Origin: Bacteroidetes bacterium QS_8_68_15
GTDB lineage: Bacteria; Bacteroidota; Rhodothermia; Rhodothermales; Salinibacteraceae
Direction: 5' to 3'
Length of the DNA stretch: 22,024 nucleotides
Assembly (NCBI GenBank): GCA_003023245.1
Contig: PXTR01000011.1
Span: forward strand, 1-22,024
How positions within the stretch are numbered: the stretch's first letter is position 1; every line of letters begins with the position of its first letter. The notes beneath the pieces were generated by a model. That model was not told the DNA's origin. It searched no databases and worked only from the letters and a program-made list of their open reading frames with translations. Shown piece after piece: positions 14,975-22,024 of the stretch. The position numbers were made by a program, and so were the translations under genes.

Positions 14975-16216
14975 CTATCCGATCACCTCGTGCCGACGGC
15001 CGACCTCGGCGAACGCCTCCACCGCGCGGTCGAGCTGGGCGCGCGTGTGCGCTGCGGAGAGCTGTACGCGGATGCGCGCTTCGCCCTTCGGCACGACCGG
15101 GTAGGAAAAGCCGATCACGTAGATGCCTTCCTCCAAGAGATCGTCGGCCATCTCACTGGCGAGGCGTGCCTCCCCCAGCATGATCGGCACGATGGGATGC
15201 TCGCCTTCCTTGATCGCAAAGCCCGCCTCGGTCATCGCGTTGCGGAAGTAGTGCGTGTTGTCCCGAAGGCGGGCGCGCAAGTCGCTGGTCCCTTCCAACA
15301 GATCGAGCGCCGCGAGGCTGGTGTAGACGATGGGCGGGGCGACGGAGTTGGAAAACAGGTACGGGCGCGACTGCTGGCGGAGCAGGTCCACCACGTCTTG
15401 CCGGGCGGCGGTGAAGCCGCCGGTGGCGCCGCCGAGGGCCTTCCCGAGCGTGGAGGTCACGATGTCGACGCGCCCGAGCGTGCCGGTGTATTCGAGCGAG
15501 CCGCGCCCCGTCTCTCCGAAAAAGCCCGTGCCGTGGCAATCGTCGACCATCACCATCGCGTCGTACGCATCGGCGAGGTCGCAGATCTCGTCGAGCTTCG
15601 CCACGTCGCCGTCCATCGAGAAGACCCCGTCGGTGGCGATGAGGCGTAGGCGCTGGTCTTGGGCCTGCTGGAGTTGGTCCTCCAAGTCGCCCATGTCGCT
15701 GTGGTCGAAGCGGTAGCGCTCGGCCTTGCACAGGCGGATGCCGTCGATGATGGAGGCGTGGTTGAGGGCGTCGCTGAGAATGGCGTCCTCCTCGCCGAGG
15801 AGCGTTTCGAACAGGCCCGTGTTGGCGTCGAAGCAGGCAGCGTAGAGAATGGCGTCGTCCACCTCGAAAAAGTCGGCCAGCCGCGCTTCGAGCCGTTTGT
15901 GGATCGTCTGCGTTCCGCAGATGAAGCGCACCGACGCGAGGCCGAAGCCGTAGCGGTCGACGCCCTCTTTGGCGGCCGCCTCGAGGCGCTCGTCGTTGGC
16001 GAGGCCGAGGTAGTTGTTCGCGCAGAAGTTGATGACGTGCTTCTCGGGCACCTGCTCGGCGGCCGTGGGCGCGCCGTCGCCCGTGGGCGTTCCGGGCGCG
16101 GCCACGTTGATGTCGGCGTCCTGCTCGCTGGTGAGGACGCGCTCTTCTTTGTAAAGGCCGGCCTCGCGGATGTCGTCGAGGCGCTCGCGGTAGACCTGGG
16201 TGGCGGTGTCAGGCAT
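14975..16216 (-). CDS. kbl: Glycine C-acetyltransferase (2-amino-3-ketobutyrate CoA ligase)
   Basis: Kbl cleaves 2-amino-3-ketobutyrate with CoA to glycine and acetyl-CoA in threonine degradation; it is a PLP enzyme of the alpha-oxoamine synthase family. The 413-residue protein shows [66 protein letters not shown] and the PLP lysine Lys259 in [13 protein letters not shown], then [21 protein letters not shown]. The motif set is closer to Kbl than to BioF or HemA. A small acidic/Gly insert near residues 38-55 lengthens it relative to the usual 395-400. The ATG at 16216 directly precedes the conserved helix ([20 protein letters not shown]). It lies 37 bases downstream of ilvE on the same strand, so the pair is probably co-transcribed. 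Confidence 0.96.
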   Translation of the reverse strand: MPDTATQVYRERLDDIREAGLYKEERVLTSEQDADINVAAPGTPTGDGAPTAAEQVPEKHVINFCANNYLGLANDERLEAAAKEGVDRYGFGLASVRFICGTQTIHKRLEARLADFFEVDDAILYAACFDANTGLFETLLGEEDAILSDALNHASIIDGIRLCKAERYRFDHSDMGDLEDQLQQAQDQRLRLIATDGVFSMDGDVAKLDEICDLADAYDAMVMVDDCHGTGFFGETGRGSLEYTGTLGRVDIVTSTLGKALGGATGGFTAARQDVVDLLRQQSRPYLFSNSVAPPIVYTSLAALDLLEGTSDLRARLRDNTHYFRNAMTEAGFAIKEGEHPIVPIMLGEARLASEMADDLLEEGIYVIGFSYPVVPKGEARIRVQLSAAHTRAQLDRAVEAFAEVGRRHEVIG

Positions 16217-16253
16217 GGCTTCGCGGTTTTGGGTTTTGGGTGCACCGGTTCGG

Positions 16254-17255
16254 TCAGCGGGCGGTGCTCTCTTGCGCGCCGGTCGCCTCGCCGGCCCGGC
16301 CGTTGCTGCCGCCCGGGGAGGAGGGCGCATCCGACGCGGCGTCCGACACGTCTACCGGCGTGAGCCAGCCGTGCGGGTCGTGGCCTTGCTCGACCACGTC
16401 GAAGAACGCCTCCTGAAGCTCCGCGGTGACGGGGCCGCGCGTCCCTTCGCCGACCTCGTAGTGATCGACGGAGCGGATGGGCGTGATTTCCGCCGCCGTG
16501 CCGGTAAAAAAGAGCTCGTCGGCGATGTAGAGCATCTCACGCGGGAGCGACTGCTCTTTGATCTCGTACCCGCGCTCCTCGGCGAGGGTGACGACCGCGT
16601 CGCGCGTGATGCCGCTCAGGATGGAGGCGTTGGTCGGGGCCGTGTAGAGCATGCCGTCCTTTACGATAAAGAGGTTTTCGCCGCTGCCCTCCGCGAGCGT
16701 GCCGTCCACCGACAGCATGATGCCTTCGGTGACGCCGTTTTTGGCGGCGTCCATCTTGACGAGCGAGGCGTTGAGGTAGTTGCCGGCAGCCTTCGCGAGA
16801 GTCGGGTGCGTGTTGGGCGCGGGGCGCTGCCAGGAGGCGACCTCCACGTCGACGCCGTCGGTGAGGGCCTCCTCGCCGAGGTAGGCGCCCCATTCCCAGA
16901 CGGCGATGAAGGTGTTGACCTCGTTGTCGAGCGGGTTGACGCCCATCGGCCCCCGACCGCGGAAGATCACCGGGCGCAGGTAGCAGGAGGCCAGCCCGCT
17001 GTGTTCGACCGTCTGGACGCACGCCTCGACCAGTTCGTCGCGCTCGTAGCCGGCGTCCATGCGGTGAATCTGGGCCGAGTCGATGAGGCGCTGCATGTGC
17101 TCCTCCAGCCGAAAGATGGCCGATCCCTGCTCGGTTTGGTAGCAGCGAATGCCCTCGAAGACCGACGAGCCGTAGTGCACCACGTGGGAGAGGACGTGGA
17201 TCTGCGCGTCCTCGTAGGGAATCAGTTCTCCGTTGTACCAGATGTCGGGCTCCAT
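16254..17255 (-). CDS. ilvE: Branched-chain amino acid aminotransferase
   Basis: IlvE transaminates leucine, isoleucine and valine with 2-oxoglutarate (PLP, fold type IV). The 333-residue protein has [44 protein letters not shown], the PLP lysine Lys155 in [47 protein letters not shown] and the diagnostic [17 protein letters not shown]. It has a Ser/Gly/Ala-rich C-terminal extension of about 30 residues after HGWLTPV that is not part of the fold. The ATG at 17255 is followed immediately by the conserved N-terminal strand. kbl follows on the same strand. Confidence 0.96.
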   Translation of the reverse strand: MEPDIWYNGELIPYEDAQIHVLSHVVHYGSSVFEGIRCYQTEQGSAIFRLEEHMQRLIDSAQIHRMDAGYERDELVEACVQTVEHSGLASCYLRPVIFRGRGPMGVNPLDNEVNTFIAVWEWGAYLGEEALTDGVDVEVASWQRPAPNTHPTLAKAAGNYLNASLVKMDAAKNGVTEGIMLSVDGTLAEGSGENLFIVKDGMLYTAPTNASILSGITRDAVVTLAEERGYEIKEQSLPREMLYIADELFFTGTAAEITPIRSVDHYEVGEGTRGPVTAELQEAFFDVVEQGHDPHGWLTPVDVSDAASDAPSSPGGSNGRAGEATGAQESTAR

Positions 17256-17381
17256 GGCGGGCGGTGCGGGCAGGGGGAACGGACGGGGCGAAACCAGCGG
17301 AACAGACTACGCCGGCGGCCCCGGAATGTTCTTGGCTTTTGGCTCATTCGGGCCGCGACGCCAACAACTGACAGCCGACAG

Positions 17382-18116
17382 CTAATCGCTTCGATAAGAC
17401 CGCTGCCCGCGCGTGGCGGCCATTCGGAAAATCGTCCACAGAATTTTGGCCGACGCCTTGATCGTTCCGGTGATCGTGCCTGTGATTTTCGAGACGCCTG
17501 TGCGCCGCCGGTAGCTGGCGGGCACCTCGCGGACGCGCAGGCCCGCCTCGGCGGCCTTGATTTGCATTTCGATAGTCCAGCCGAAGGTCTTATCTTCCAT
17601 CCCGAGCGCGCGCAACGCGTCGAAGCGGAGCGCGCGAAACGGGCCCAGGTCGGTGTACTCCGCGCCCCAGAGGCGGCGCATCAGGAAGCACGCCAGTCGA
17701 TTGCCGGCGCGTGCCTGCGGCAGCATCGCGCCCGCCTCGACCTGCCCGCGCTGCTCCCCGCGGATGCGCGAGGCGAGCACGAAGTCTGCTTCGTCGGCAA
17801 AGATCGGGTCGAGCAGGCAGGGCAACTCGTCGGGGTGGTCGCTGTAATCGCCGTCGAGGAAGACGACCACGTCAGGTTGCTCGGGCGGGGGCTTTTCCGC
17901 AGCGTAGCGGAGGCCGCGCAGGCAGGCCCAGCCGTAGCCGCGCCGTTCCTCGCGCAGAACCGTCGCCCCGGCAGCGCGCGCGTTGTTTTCCGTCTCGTCG
18001 GTGGAAGCGTTGTTGACGACGACGACTTCATCGACGAGCTCAGGGGGCAGGTCGCCGATCACGCGTCCGATGGCGCGCGCCTCGTTGAAGGCGGGGATGA
18101 TGACGAGCGTTTGCAC
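17382..18116 (-). CDS. Family 2 glycosyltransferase, DPM/DPG-synthase-like
   Basis: This 244-residue GT-A fold enzyme resembles dolichyl-phosphate mannose/glucose synthase-like bacterial proteins, which transfer a sugar from a nucleotide donor, often to a lipid phosphate. Motifs in order: LVIIPAFNEARAIGRVI, VVVVNNASTDETE, RRGYGWACLRGLRYA, the metal-binding DXD-like VVFLDGDYSDHPDE, GSR-like LASRIRGE, YTDLGPFRALR, and the acceptor-side FGWTIEMQIKAAEAGLRV and SKITGTITGT. The last 40 residues contain a weakly hydrophobic stretch (ILWTIFRMAA) but no clear transmembrane anchor. GTG 18116 is the start nearest the first strand; upstream in-frame sequence looks non-coding. Acceptor and donor cannot be told. 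It is divergent from the small gene at 18234. Confidence 0.9.
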   Translation of the reverse strand: MQTLVIIPAFNEARAIGRVIGDLPPELVDEVVVVNNASTDETENNARAAGATVLREERRGYGWACLRGLRYAAEKPPPEQPDVVVFLDGDYSDHPDELPCLLDPIFADEADFVLASRIRGEQRGQVEAGAMLPQARAGNRLACFLMRRLWGAEYTDLGPFRALRFDALRALGMEDKTFGWTIEMQIKAAEAGLRVREVPASYRRRTGVSKITGTITGTIKASAKILWTIFRMAATRGQRSYRSD

Positions 18117-18233
18117 GCGGTTTTGCGTTTCGAGTTGGTCGGCGGGCAGCCGTCTTCGTACGGGGAACTGCGTTTGGCGGTGGGGAATTTCACCAGCGCG
18201 TTTTTTGCCTCTCCAAACCGCTCCGGTGACGAC

Positions 18234-18536
18234 ATGGCCGATGGGAAGAGCCGCGCGCAGCGGCGGCGCGAGGCGCGCCAGAACGACGACTCCGGCGGGC
18301 GGCGCTGGCTGTGGTGGACGCTCGCGGCGGCGGGCCTGGCGCTGGTGCTCGTCGCCTTCGCCGACGCGATGGGCGTCTTCAAGACGACCGCCTACACCGC
18401 CGTCCCGCACGGCAGCCACGACCACTACGTCCCCGACCGCTGCGGCGAGGACGCCCCCCGCACCAGCGAATTCCCCATGCGCGAACCCGGCGAGGGCGAA
18501 CGCATCACCTGCGACGGAAATATCGTTTCGGAGTGA
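18234..18536 (+). CDS. Small single-pass membrane protein, hypothetical
   Basis: This 100-residue protein starts at ATG 18234. The N-terminus is basic (KSRAQRRREARQ), then one hydrophobic segment at residues about 24-45 (WLWWTLAAAGLALVLVAFAD). A polar, His/Asp/Cys-containing C-terminal domain follows (GSHDHYVPDRCGED; ERITCDGN) with two cysteines that could form a disulfide outside the cytoplasm. Orientation by the positive-inside rule is N-in. I do not recognise a family. It is divergent from the glycosyltransferase (117-bp spacer) and convergent with the MoxR-like gene. Confidence 0.7.
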   Translation: MADGKSRAQRRREARQNDDSGGRRWLWWTLAAAGLALVLVAFADAMGVFKTTAYTAVPHGSHDHYVPDRCGEDAPRTSEFPMREPGEGERITCDGNIVSE

Positions 18537-18648
18537 GTTGAACGTTGCAGGTTGCGCGCTGCGCGCGCTGAAAAGTTGAACGTTTCTCGTGCCGCTTCCG
18601 TCGGCTCGGCATGGAGAACGTTCAACGTTGAACGTTCCAACGTTCAAC
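18537..18648. repeat. Five-copy GTTGAACGTT array between convergent genes
   Basis: The 10-mer GTTGAACGTT occurs at 18537-18546, 18575-18584 and 18627-18636, and its reverse complement at 18617-18626 and 18639-18648. The adjoining inverse and direct copies at 18617-18636 form a perfect 20-bp palindrome. The last copy contains the TGA stop of the MoxR-like gene, and the first begins one base after the stop of the small membrane protein gene. The array can fold into several alternative hairpins and may act as a bidirectional terminator, but it lacks T-runs. Confidence 0.85.
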
Positions 18649-20224
18649 CATAACGCCGGCGCAGATCGTCGAGGTCGTCGTCATCGTCGTCGCCGCCGCC
18701 GCCCGTCGGGCCGCCGCCGTCGCCGCTGAGGGAGGAGAGCACCGAGCCCATGATGTCGGAGTAGGTGCTGGCGTGGTCGCCGATTTCTTTGCCCACCAGC
18801 GAGTTCTGGTGCAGCGCCTCCACGACGAACTCCATCGTCGAGGCCGTCTCGACGGGGCCGTCGGGGCGGGTGTGCTTCTCAGTGAGGTCCTTCAGGCCGC
18901 CCACCGCTTCGAGGCGGCTGGAGTAGTCGGCGAAGGAGAGGTCCTGGCTGAGGTTCAGGTCGTTGCCGCTGGAGAACCAGTTCATGACCTCCCGGTACTC
19001 CGGGCGGCCGTTTTCCTTGTCGGCGGGGTCGGGGAAGTACTTTTTAAACACCGCCCGCACCGCGCGTCCCACCAGCGTGTAGGCCACGTTCTCGGCGCCT
19101 TCCTCCTCGCCCTCGTAGACGAGCTCGACCTTGCCGGTAATCGCCGGCGCGGTGTGCATCAGGTCGCCGATGCGGACGGTCGTTTCCTCCTCGCCGTTCA
19201 GCAGCGCGCGCCGCTCGGCGGCGGAGATCAGGTCCTCCATCGCCGCGCGGGTCACGCGCACAGAGACGCCGCTCTGCTGGTCGACGTACTCGCTGTCGCG
19301 CGCTTCGAAGGCGATCTGCTCGACGATCTCGCGGAAGTAGTGCGGGATGTGCACGTCCGGCCCGGGCGCCTGGCCGTCCTCCTCGGAGGTGCGCTCCTGC
19401 CACGCCTCCTGCTCGGTGATCTGGATGCCCACGTCCACCGTCTTGGGGTAGTGGGTGAGGATCTGGCTGTCGATGCGGTCTTTGAGCGGCGTGATGAGGT
19501 TGCCGCGGCTGGTGTAGTCCTCGGGGTTGGCACTGAACGCCATCATCACGTCGAGCGGGAAGCGGATGTTGAAGCCGCGGATCTGGATGTCCTGCTCCTC
19601 CATGATGTTGAGCAGGCCGACCTGGATGCGCGGCTGGAGGTCCGGCAGCTCGTTGATGGCGAAGATCCCGCGGTGGGTGCGCGGGATGATGCCGAAGTGG
19701 ATGACCTCCTCGTCGGCGTAGGTCAGCCGCTCGTTGGCGGCCTTGATCGGGTCGATGTCGCCGATGAGGTCGGCGATGGTGGTGTCGGGCGTGGCGAGCT
19801 TTTCGCCGTAGCGGTCCGAGCGGTGCAGCCACTCGACGGGCATCTCGTCGCCGGCTTCGTCGGCGAGGCGGCGGCCGCGCTTGGAGATCGGCGCGAAGGG
19901 GTCGTCGTTGGTCTCGGTGCCTTCGACGACGGGGACGTACTCGTCCAGCAGGTTCGGCAGCATCCGCAAGAGGCGGCTTTTGGCCTGCCCGCGCAGCCCC
20001 AGCAAAATCACGTCGTGCCGCCCGAGGATGGCGTTCTGCAGCTGCGGCAGCACCGTGCGGTCGAAGCCCAGCACGCCGGGGAAGATCGTCTCCCCGCTCT
20101 GGAGCTTCTCGATCAGGTTGGCGCGCATCTCGTCCTTGACGGGGCGCGGGCGGTAGCCGTGTTCTTTGAGCGCGCCGAGGGTGTCGATCTGCGTGGGGGC
20201 GTCGCTGGAAACGTCGCTGGGCAT
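18644..20224 (-). CDS. MoxR/Mg-chelatase-ChlI-like AAA+ ATPase
   Basis: This 526-residue AAA+ protein resembles the 'magnesium chelatase'-annotated ATPases of Bacteroidota and Actinobacteria, which usually act with a von Willebrand A-domain partner in complex assembly. The Walker A region is GLRGQAKSR with Lys82. The Walker B equivalent is GIFAINELPDL, with Asn where Asp is usual. It also shows IQVGLLNIMEE, LDVMMAFSANPEDYTSRGN and the sensor/arginine region ITPLKDRIDSQ. The C-terminal half is helical, with a lid-like SVRVTRAAMEDLISAAERRA, and ends in a glycine run plus DDDDDD. Both Walker variations seem to be family features rather than damage, from memory. The ATG at 20224 begins the conserved part; upstream in-frame residues are low complexity. 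No VWA gene is in the window. Substrate unknown. Confidence 0.88.
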   Translation of the reverse strand: MPSDVSSDAPTQIDTLGALKEHGYRPRPVKDEMRANLIEKLQSGETIFPGVLGFDRTVLPQLQNAILGRHDVILLGLRGQAKSRLLRMLPNLLDEYVPVVEGTETNDDPFAPISKRGRRLADEAGDEMPVEWLHRSDRYGEKLATPDTTIADLIGDIDPIKAANERLTYADEEVIHFGIIPRTHRGIFAINELPDLQPRIQVGLLNIMEEQDIQIRGFNIRFPLDVMMAFSANPEDYTSRGNLITPLKDRIDSQILTHYPKTVDVGIQITEQEAWQERTSEEDGQAPGPDVHIPHYFREIVEQIAFEARDSEYVDQQSGVSVRVTRAAMEDLISAAERRALLNGEEETTVRIGDLMHTAPAITGKVELVYEGEEEGAENVAYTLVGRAVRAVFKKYFPDPADKENGRPEYREVMNWFSSGNDLNLSQDLSFADYSSRLEAVGGLKDLTEKHTRPDGPVETASTMEFVVEALHQNSLVGKEIGDHASTYSDIMGSVLSSLSGDGGGPTGGGGDDDDDDLDDLRRRYG

Positions 20225-20553
20225 AGGGCGTGCGGGTTCGGTCGGAAGGGGGGAACTTCGAGTTGAAGGGGACCGGCGGGCGCGCGCCGGGCCGAGAGCG
20301 GGCGCGCAGCCGTGCGGAAATACGGAACTGTAAGGGGCGCACGATGCCACGCAAGCGCGCGGCGGGCGGTTCCGCTTCGACGAAGGGCGAGTAGCGGCGA
20401 GCGCGTCTCCCCACTTCGCCGCAGGTTTTTCGAACCGTGCTTCGCCGAAATACTGCTACTACGCACCGGCCTCCGCCGGCATGGCGCGTGCGACCTGGCC
20501 GACGTTGTGATAGCTGGCCTTCGGGTGCACGAAGCGCCAAGCGCTGTGAGCGC
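20225..20553. other. Intergenic stretch upstream of the MoxR-like gene
   Basis: These 329 bases lie between the start of the MoxR-like gene and the stop of the aspartic protease gene, both on the minus strand. No frame here shows a domain. Near the protease end there is a perfect 12-bp palindrome GTGAGCGCTCAC (20546-20557) overlapping the stop codon, and CCGGC/GCCGG words at 20467-20480. These may contribute to termination, but no T-run follows. The MoxR promoter is expected here, yet I see no convincing core elements. Confidence 0.45.
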
Positions 20554-21066
20554 TCACTCAGTGCGTTCGTGGATCTGCACGCGGCCTCCCTCCCAGAAAT
20601 CTATCTGGAGCGAAAAGCCTCGCAAAAGGTCTGTCCCCACCAGTGGGACGGTCTGCGCCTCGCCGACCAGCACGCGCCGGTTTCGGCCTGCAAATCGTAC
20701 AGAAGCCACGTGAAGCGGCACGCTGCGCACGGTCCCGTCTCCCAGCACGACTTCTTCCTGCGTTCGAAACGACAGACGAAGCGCGGAGATGAGATCGGGC
20801 GGCAGCGTGAGTTCGCCCGTAAAGCCCGTGTCGATAACCGCTTGAAGTGCACGCGCCCGAGCCGGCCCATGCACGCGCAGACGAATCGCCGGCTCTCCAT
20901 CAGCGGTGAAGACGCCTTCCGTCAGGCCGGGTCTTCTTCTTCCTGCAGGCGGCCGCCGCCGAAGCGGTGCGCGAAGCGGCTGCCCACGCGCCGAAGCCAG
21001 AGGCGCCCCTCTGCTTCCTCCGGGTCGTACGCCAGGCGCGAACCGAGCTACTTCCCCATCGGTCAC
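20554..21066 (-). CDS. Clan AA aspartic protease of the DTGF type
   Basis: The conserved part is a retropepsin-like single-lobe aspartic protease domain. The catalytic motif VIDTGFTGELTLP has Asp79 (numbering from GTG 21066). The flap region EEVVLGDGTVRSVPLHVASV and the second signature TVPLVGTDLLRGFSLQIDFWEGG follow, ending 92 residues after the catalytic Asp. This matches the clan AA DTGF family (TIGR03698 type), normally 105-120 residues, which acts as a dimer. The real start is uncertain. The conserved domain begins at about 20934 (EGVFTADGEPAIRL), where there is no ATG, only CTG. The GTG at 21066, 9 bases after the TIR gene stop, gives 170 residues with an Arg/Pro-rich N-terminus that may not be translated. 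It follows two TIR genes on the same strand. Natural substrates of the family are unknown to me. Confidence 0.82.
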   Translation of the reverse strand: MTDGEVARFAPGVRPGGSRGAPLASARGQPLRAPLRRRPPAGRRRPGLTEGVFTADGEPAIRLRVHGPARARALQAVIDTGFTGELTLPPDLISALRLSFRTQEEVVLGDGTVRSVPLHVASVRFAGRNRRVLVGEAQTVPLVGTDLLRGFSLQIDFWEGGRVQIHERTE

Positions 21067-21074
21067 GCAACCAT
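20922..21074 (-). pseudogene. Possible remnant of a small acidic ORF before the protease
   Basis: In a second minus-strand frame, ATG 21074 and ATG 21059 lead into the plausible acidic sequence AYDPEEAEGRLWLRRV and GGGRLQEEEDPA, ending with TGA at 20922-20924 where the protease domain frame begins. The frame is interrupted by TGA (21065-21063) and TAG (21050-21048). The composition fits the acidic proteome better than the Arg/Pro-rich protease frame in the same bases. It could be a decayed partner gene of the protease. Evidence is composition only. Confidence 0.3.
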
Positions 21075-21075
21075 G

Positions 21076-21519
21076 TCACGCCTTTGCGTTTAGCTCGGCG
21101 TCCTCGCGGTGGCGTCGTAACAGCTGGCTCATGACTTCGGGATCGTCCAAGTCGTCGAGGTTCACCATAAACTGGTCGGACCAATTTTCCAGCAGGCCGG
21201 CGCGTTCGGAGACATTCTTAAGCACCAGCACAACGGGTTTGTCGAGCGCCCACGCCGCGCCGATTTCTTGAAGCACGAAAGAGGATTTCAGCGCTTCGGG
21301 CGACATCAAGGCGACGAATACGTCACTCCCGGCAAGTTCGTCTTTGAGCCGGGCCTGCCAGTCTCCGCCTGCGCTCAGCATTTCTGCGGGGTCGAACACT
21401 CGTACGCCGTGACGCCGCGCCATCGCATCCGACAACTTCCGCGCCGGCTCACGATCAGCGGCAGCGCGGCTCACGAAGACGCGCACATCCTCTCGGCTGT
21501 TTTTGCTGCTGGTTTTCAT
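21076..21519 (-). CDS. TIR-domain protein, second of a pair
   Basis: This 147-residue protein is almost entirely one TIR domain: beta-A VRVFVSRAAADREPARKL, the BB-loop region VRVFDPAEMLSAGGDWQAR, then LAGSDVFVALMSPEAL and FVLQEIGAAWALDKPVVLVL. The candidate NAD-cleaving glutamate is Glu85, in the QEIGAAW position homologous to Glu76 of its neighbour. TIR domains of this kind consume NAD or make cyclic ADP-ribose isomers in anti-phage systems such as Thoeris; here the role is inference. Its ATG overlaps the stop of the upstream TIR gene as ATGA, indicating translational coupling. The two proteins differ clearly in sequence, so it is not a recent duplication. The C-terminus (DDLDDPEVMSQLLRRHRED) is a short acidic helix. 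Confidence 0.85.
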   Translation of the reverse strand: MKTSSKNSREDVRVFVSRAAADREPARKLSDAMARRHGVRVFDPAEMLSAGGDWQARLKDELAGSDVFVALMSPEALKSSFVLQEIGAAWALDKPVVLVLKNVSERAGLLENWSDQFMVNLDDLDDPEVMSQLLRRHREDAELNAKA

Positions 21520-21908
21520 GACGGGGCCTCGGTCGCTCTGGATTCGAGTTCGGCGAGATACGCGCTCAAGTCGTTGAGGTCGATGGCTTTGTGATGCTCC
21601 AGCAGGTCGGGCATCTGATCGGGGGTGATCTTGTCGATGATCGGAACGACCTTCTTGTCGAGTCCCCAGGCCGCCCCGATTTCGATGAGTACCCACGGAC
21701 GGTCCACGGAGTACGGACTCATCAGCACCAGCAGCTCGTCGCAACCCTGAATGCTTTGCTGGATCTCTCGTGGAATGAGATCGCCTCCTTGAATATCCTT
21801 TTCGTCCAAGAAAGTTTGCGCGCCACGCTCTTCGATCAGGCCGGCGACCTGCCGGGCGATCCAGCGGTCCTTCGACGAGTGGCTGACGAAAACGGTATAG
21901 TCGGCCAT
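21516..21908 (-). CDS. TIR-domain protein, first of a pair
   Basis: This 130-residue stand-alone TIR protein has YTVFVSHSSKDRWIARQVAG (beta-A and box 1), TFLDEKDIQGGDLIPREIQ (BB loop), CDELLVLMSPYSVDRPWVLI and the putative catalytic Glu76 in IEIGAAWGLDKKVVPII. It has no transmembrane, sensor or second domain, so it resembles small TIR signal-makers more than full sensor-effectors. The ATG at 21908 is preceded by GTGGGGAAGCG, a weak Shine-Dalgarno-like tract. It lies 33 bases after the stop of an acidic upstream protein and overlaps the next TIR gene by four bases, so all appear to be one operon. Confidence 0.88.
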   Translation of the reverse strand: MADYTVFVSHSSKDRWIARQVAGLIEERGAQTFLDEKDIQGGDLIPREIQQSIQGCDELLVLMSPYSVDRPWVLIEIGAAWGLDKKVVPIIDKITPDQMPDLLEHHKAIDLNDLSAYLAELESRATEAPS

Positions 21909-21941
21909 CGCTTCCCCACAAGCTTGAGGTGACTGCCACTC

Positions 21942-22024
21942 TCACGCCGCCACCGCCTCGCGCTCTTCGCTCGCTTCGGCCGGCTCATTTTCGCGTGGCG
22001 CCTCTACCTCGTCGGGATCGTACG
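21942..22024 (-). CDS. C-terminal end of an acidic protein, cut by the window edge
   Basis: On the minus strand, one frame reads YDPDEVEAPRENEPAEASEE and a few more residues to TGA at 21942-21944. This is a 27-residue acidic tail with the codon use of the region. It lies 33 bases before the first TIR gene, and the remainder lies to the right of the window. No family can be assigned. It is likely the preceding gene of the TIR-protease operon. Confidence 0.6.
   Translation of the reverse strand, partial: YDPDEVEAPRENEPAEASEEREAVAA

Noticed and set aside
18773..20266. 497-codon plus-strand frame opposite the MoxR-like gene
   Set aside because: Antisense to a conserved ATPase; no motif; valine/leucine/aspartate pattern mirrors the opposite strand.

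Overview
The window is about 22 kb of GC-rich, densely coding bacterial chromosome. Many proteins have acidic surface inserts (Asp/Glu runs in MetG, dihydrolipoyl dehydrogenase and the MoxR-like ATPase), which is typical of a salt-in halophile. MetG has the KLSTS form of the KMSKS loop, Shine-Dalgarno sequences are mostly absent, and the overall gene set points to a Salinibacter-like member of the Rhodothermota/Bacteroidota. That placement is inference; no marker gene such as rRNA is present.

Layout. (1) 1-3000: the 5' part of a tRNA-Val(GAC), then two divergent citrate-synthase-family genes. One is a plain enzyme; the other carries an N-terminal DNA-binding helix-turn-helix. (2) 3138-7430: dihydrolipoyl dehydrogenase (lpd), a four-helix membrane protein, and methionyl-tRNA synthetase with a terminator. 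(3) 7639-12416: a same-strand cluster hisB-proC-hisH-hisA-hisF plus a small membrane protein. Three consecutive spacers of this cluster each hold a copy of the same ~108-bp repeat, one of them inverted. (4) 12479-18116: a YpsA/MoCo-carrier-like Rossmann protein, mannose-1-phosphate guanylyltransferase, a tRNA with anticodon CAT, kbl and ilvE, and a dolichyl-phosphate-type glycosyltransferase. (5) 18234-20224: a small single-pass membrane protein and a large MoxR/Mg-chelatase-like AAA ATPase, with an array of a 10-bp word between them. (6) 20554 to the end: an accessory-looking minus-strand operon with the C-terminus of an acidic protein, two TIR-domain genes overlapping by ATGA, and a DTGF-type clan AA aspartic protease.

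Three highly conserved metabolic genes have lost internal sequence. Lpd lacks about 26 residues of its dimer-interface domain. HisA has a frame-changing deletion between beta5 and beta6. HisF is exactly 30 residues short between the residues matching Asp130 and Asp176 of Thermotoga maritima HisF. Either the histidine pathway is decaying, or short GC-rich segments were lost in assembly; the sequence alone cannot decide.

The most system-like novelty is the TIR-TIR-aspartic protease operon at the right edge, a candidate NAD-signalling/defence cassette that continues beyond the window. Second are the paired citrate synthases, one with a DNA-binding domain, sharing a divergent spacer that holds candidate operators.
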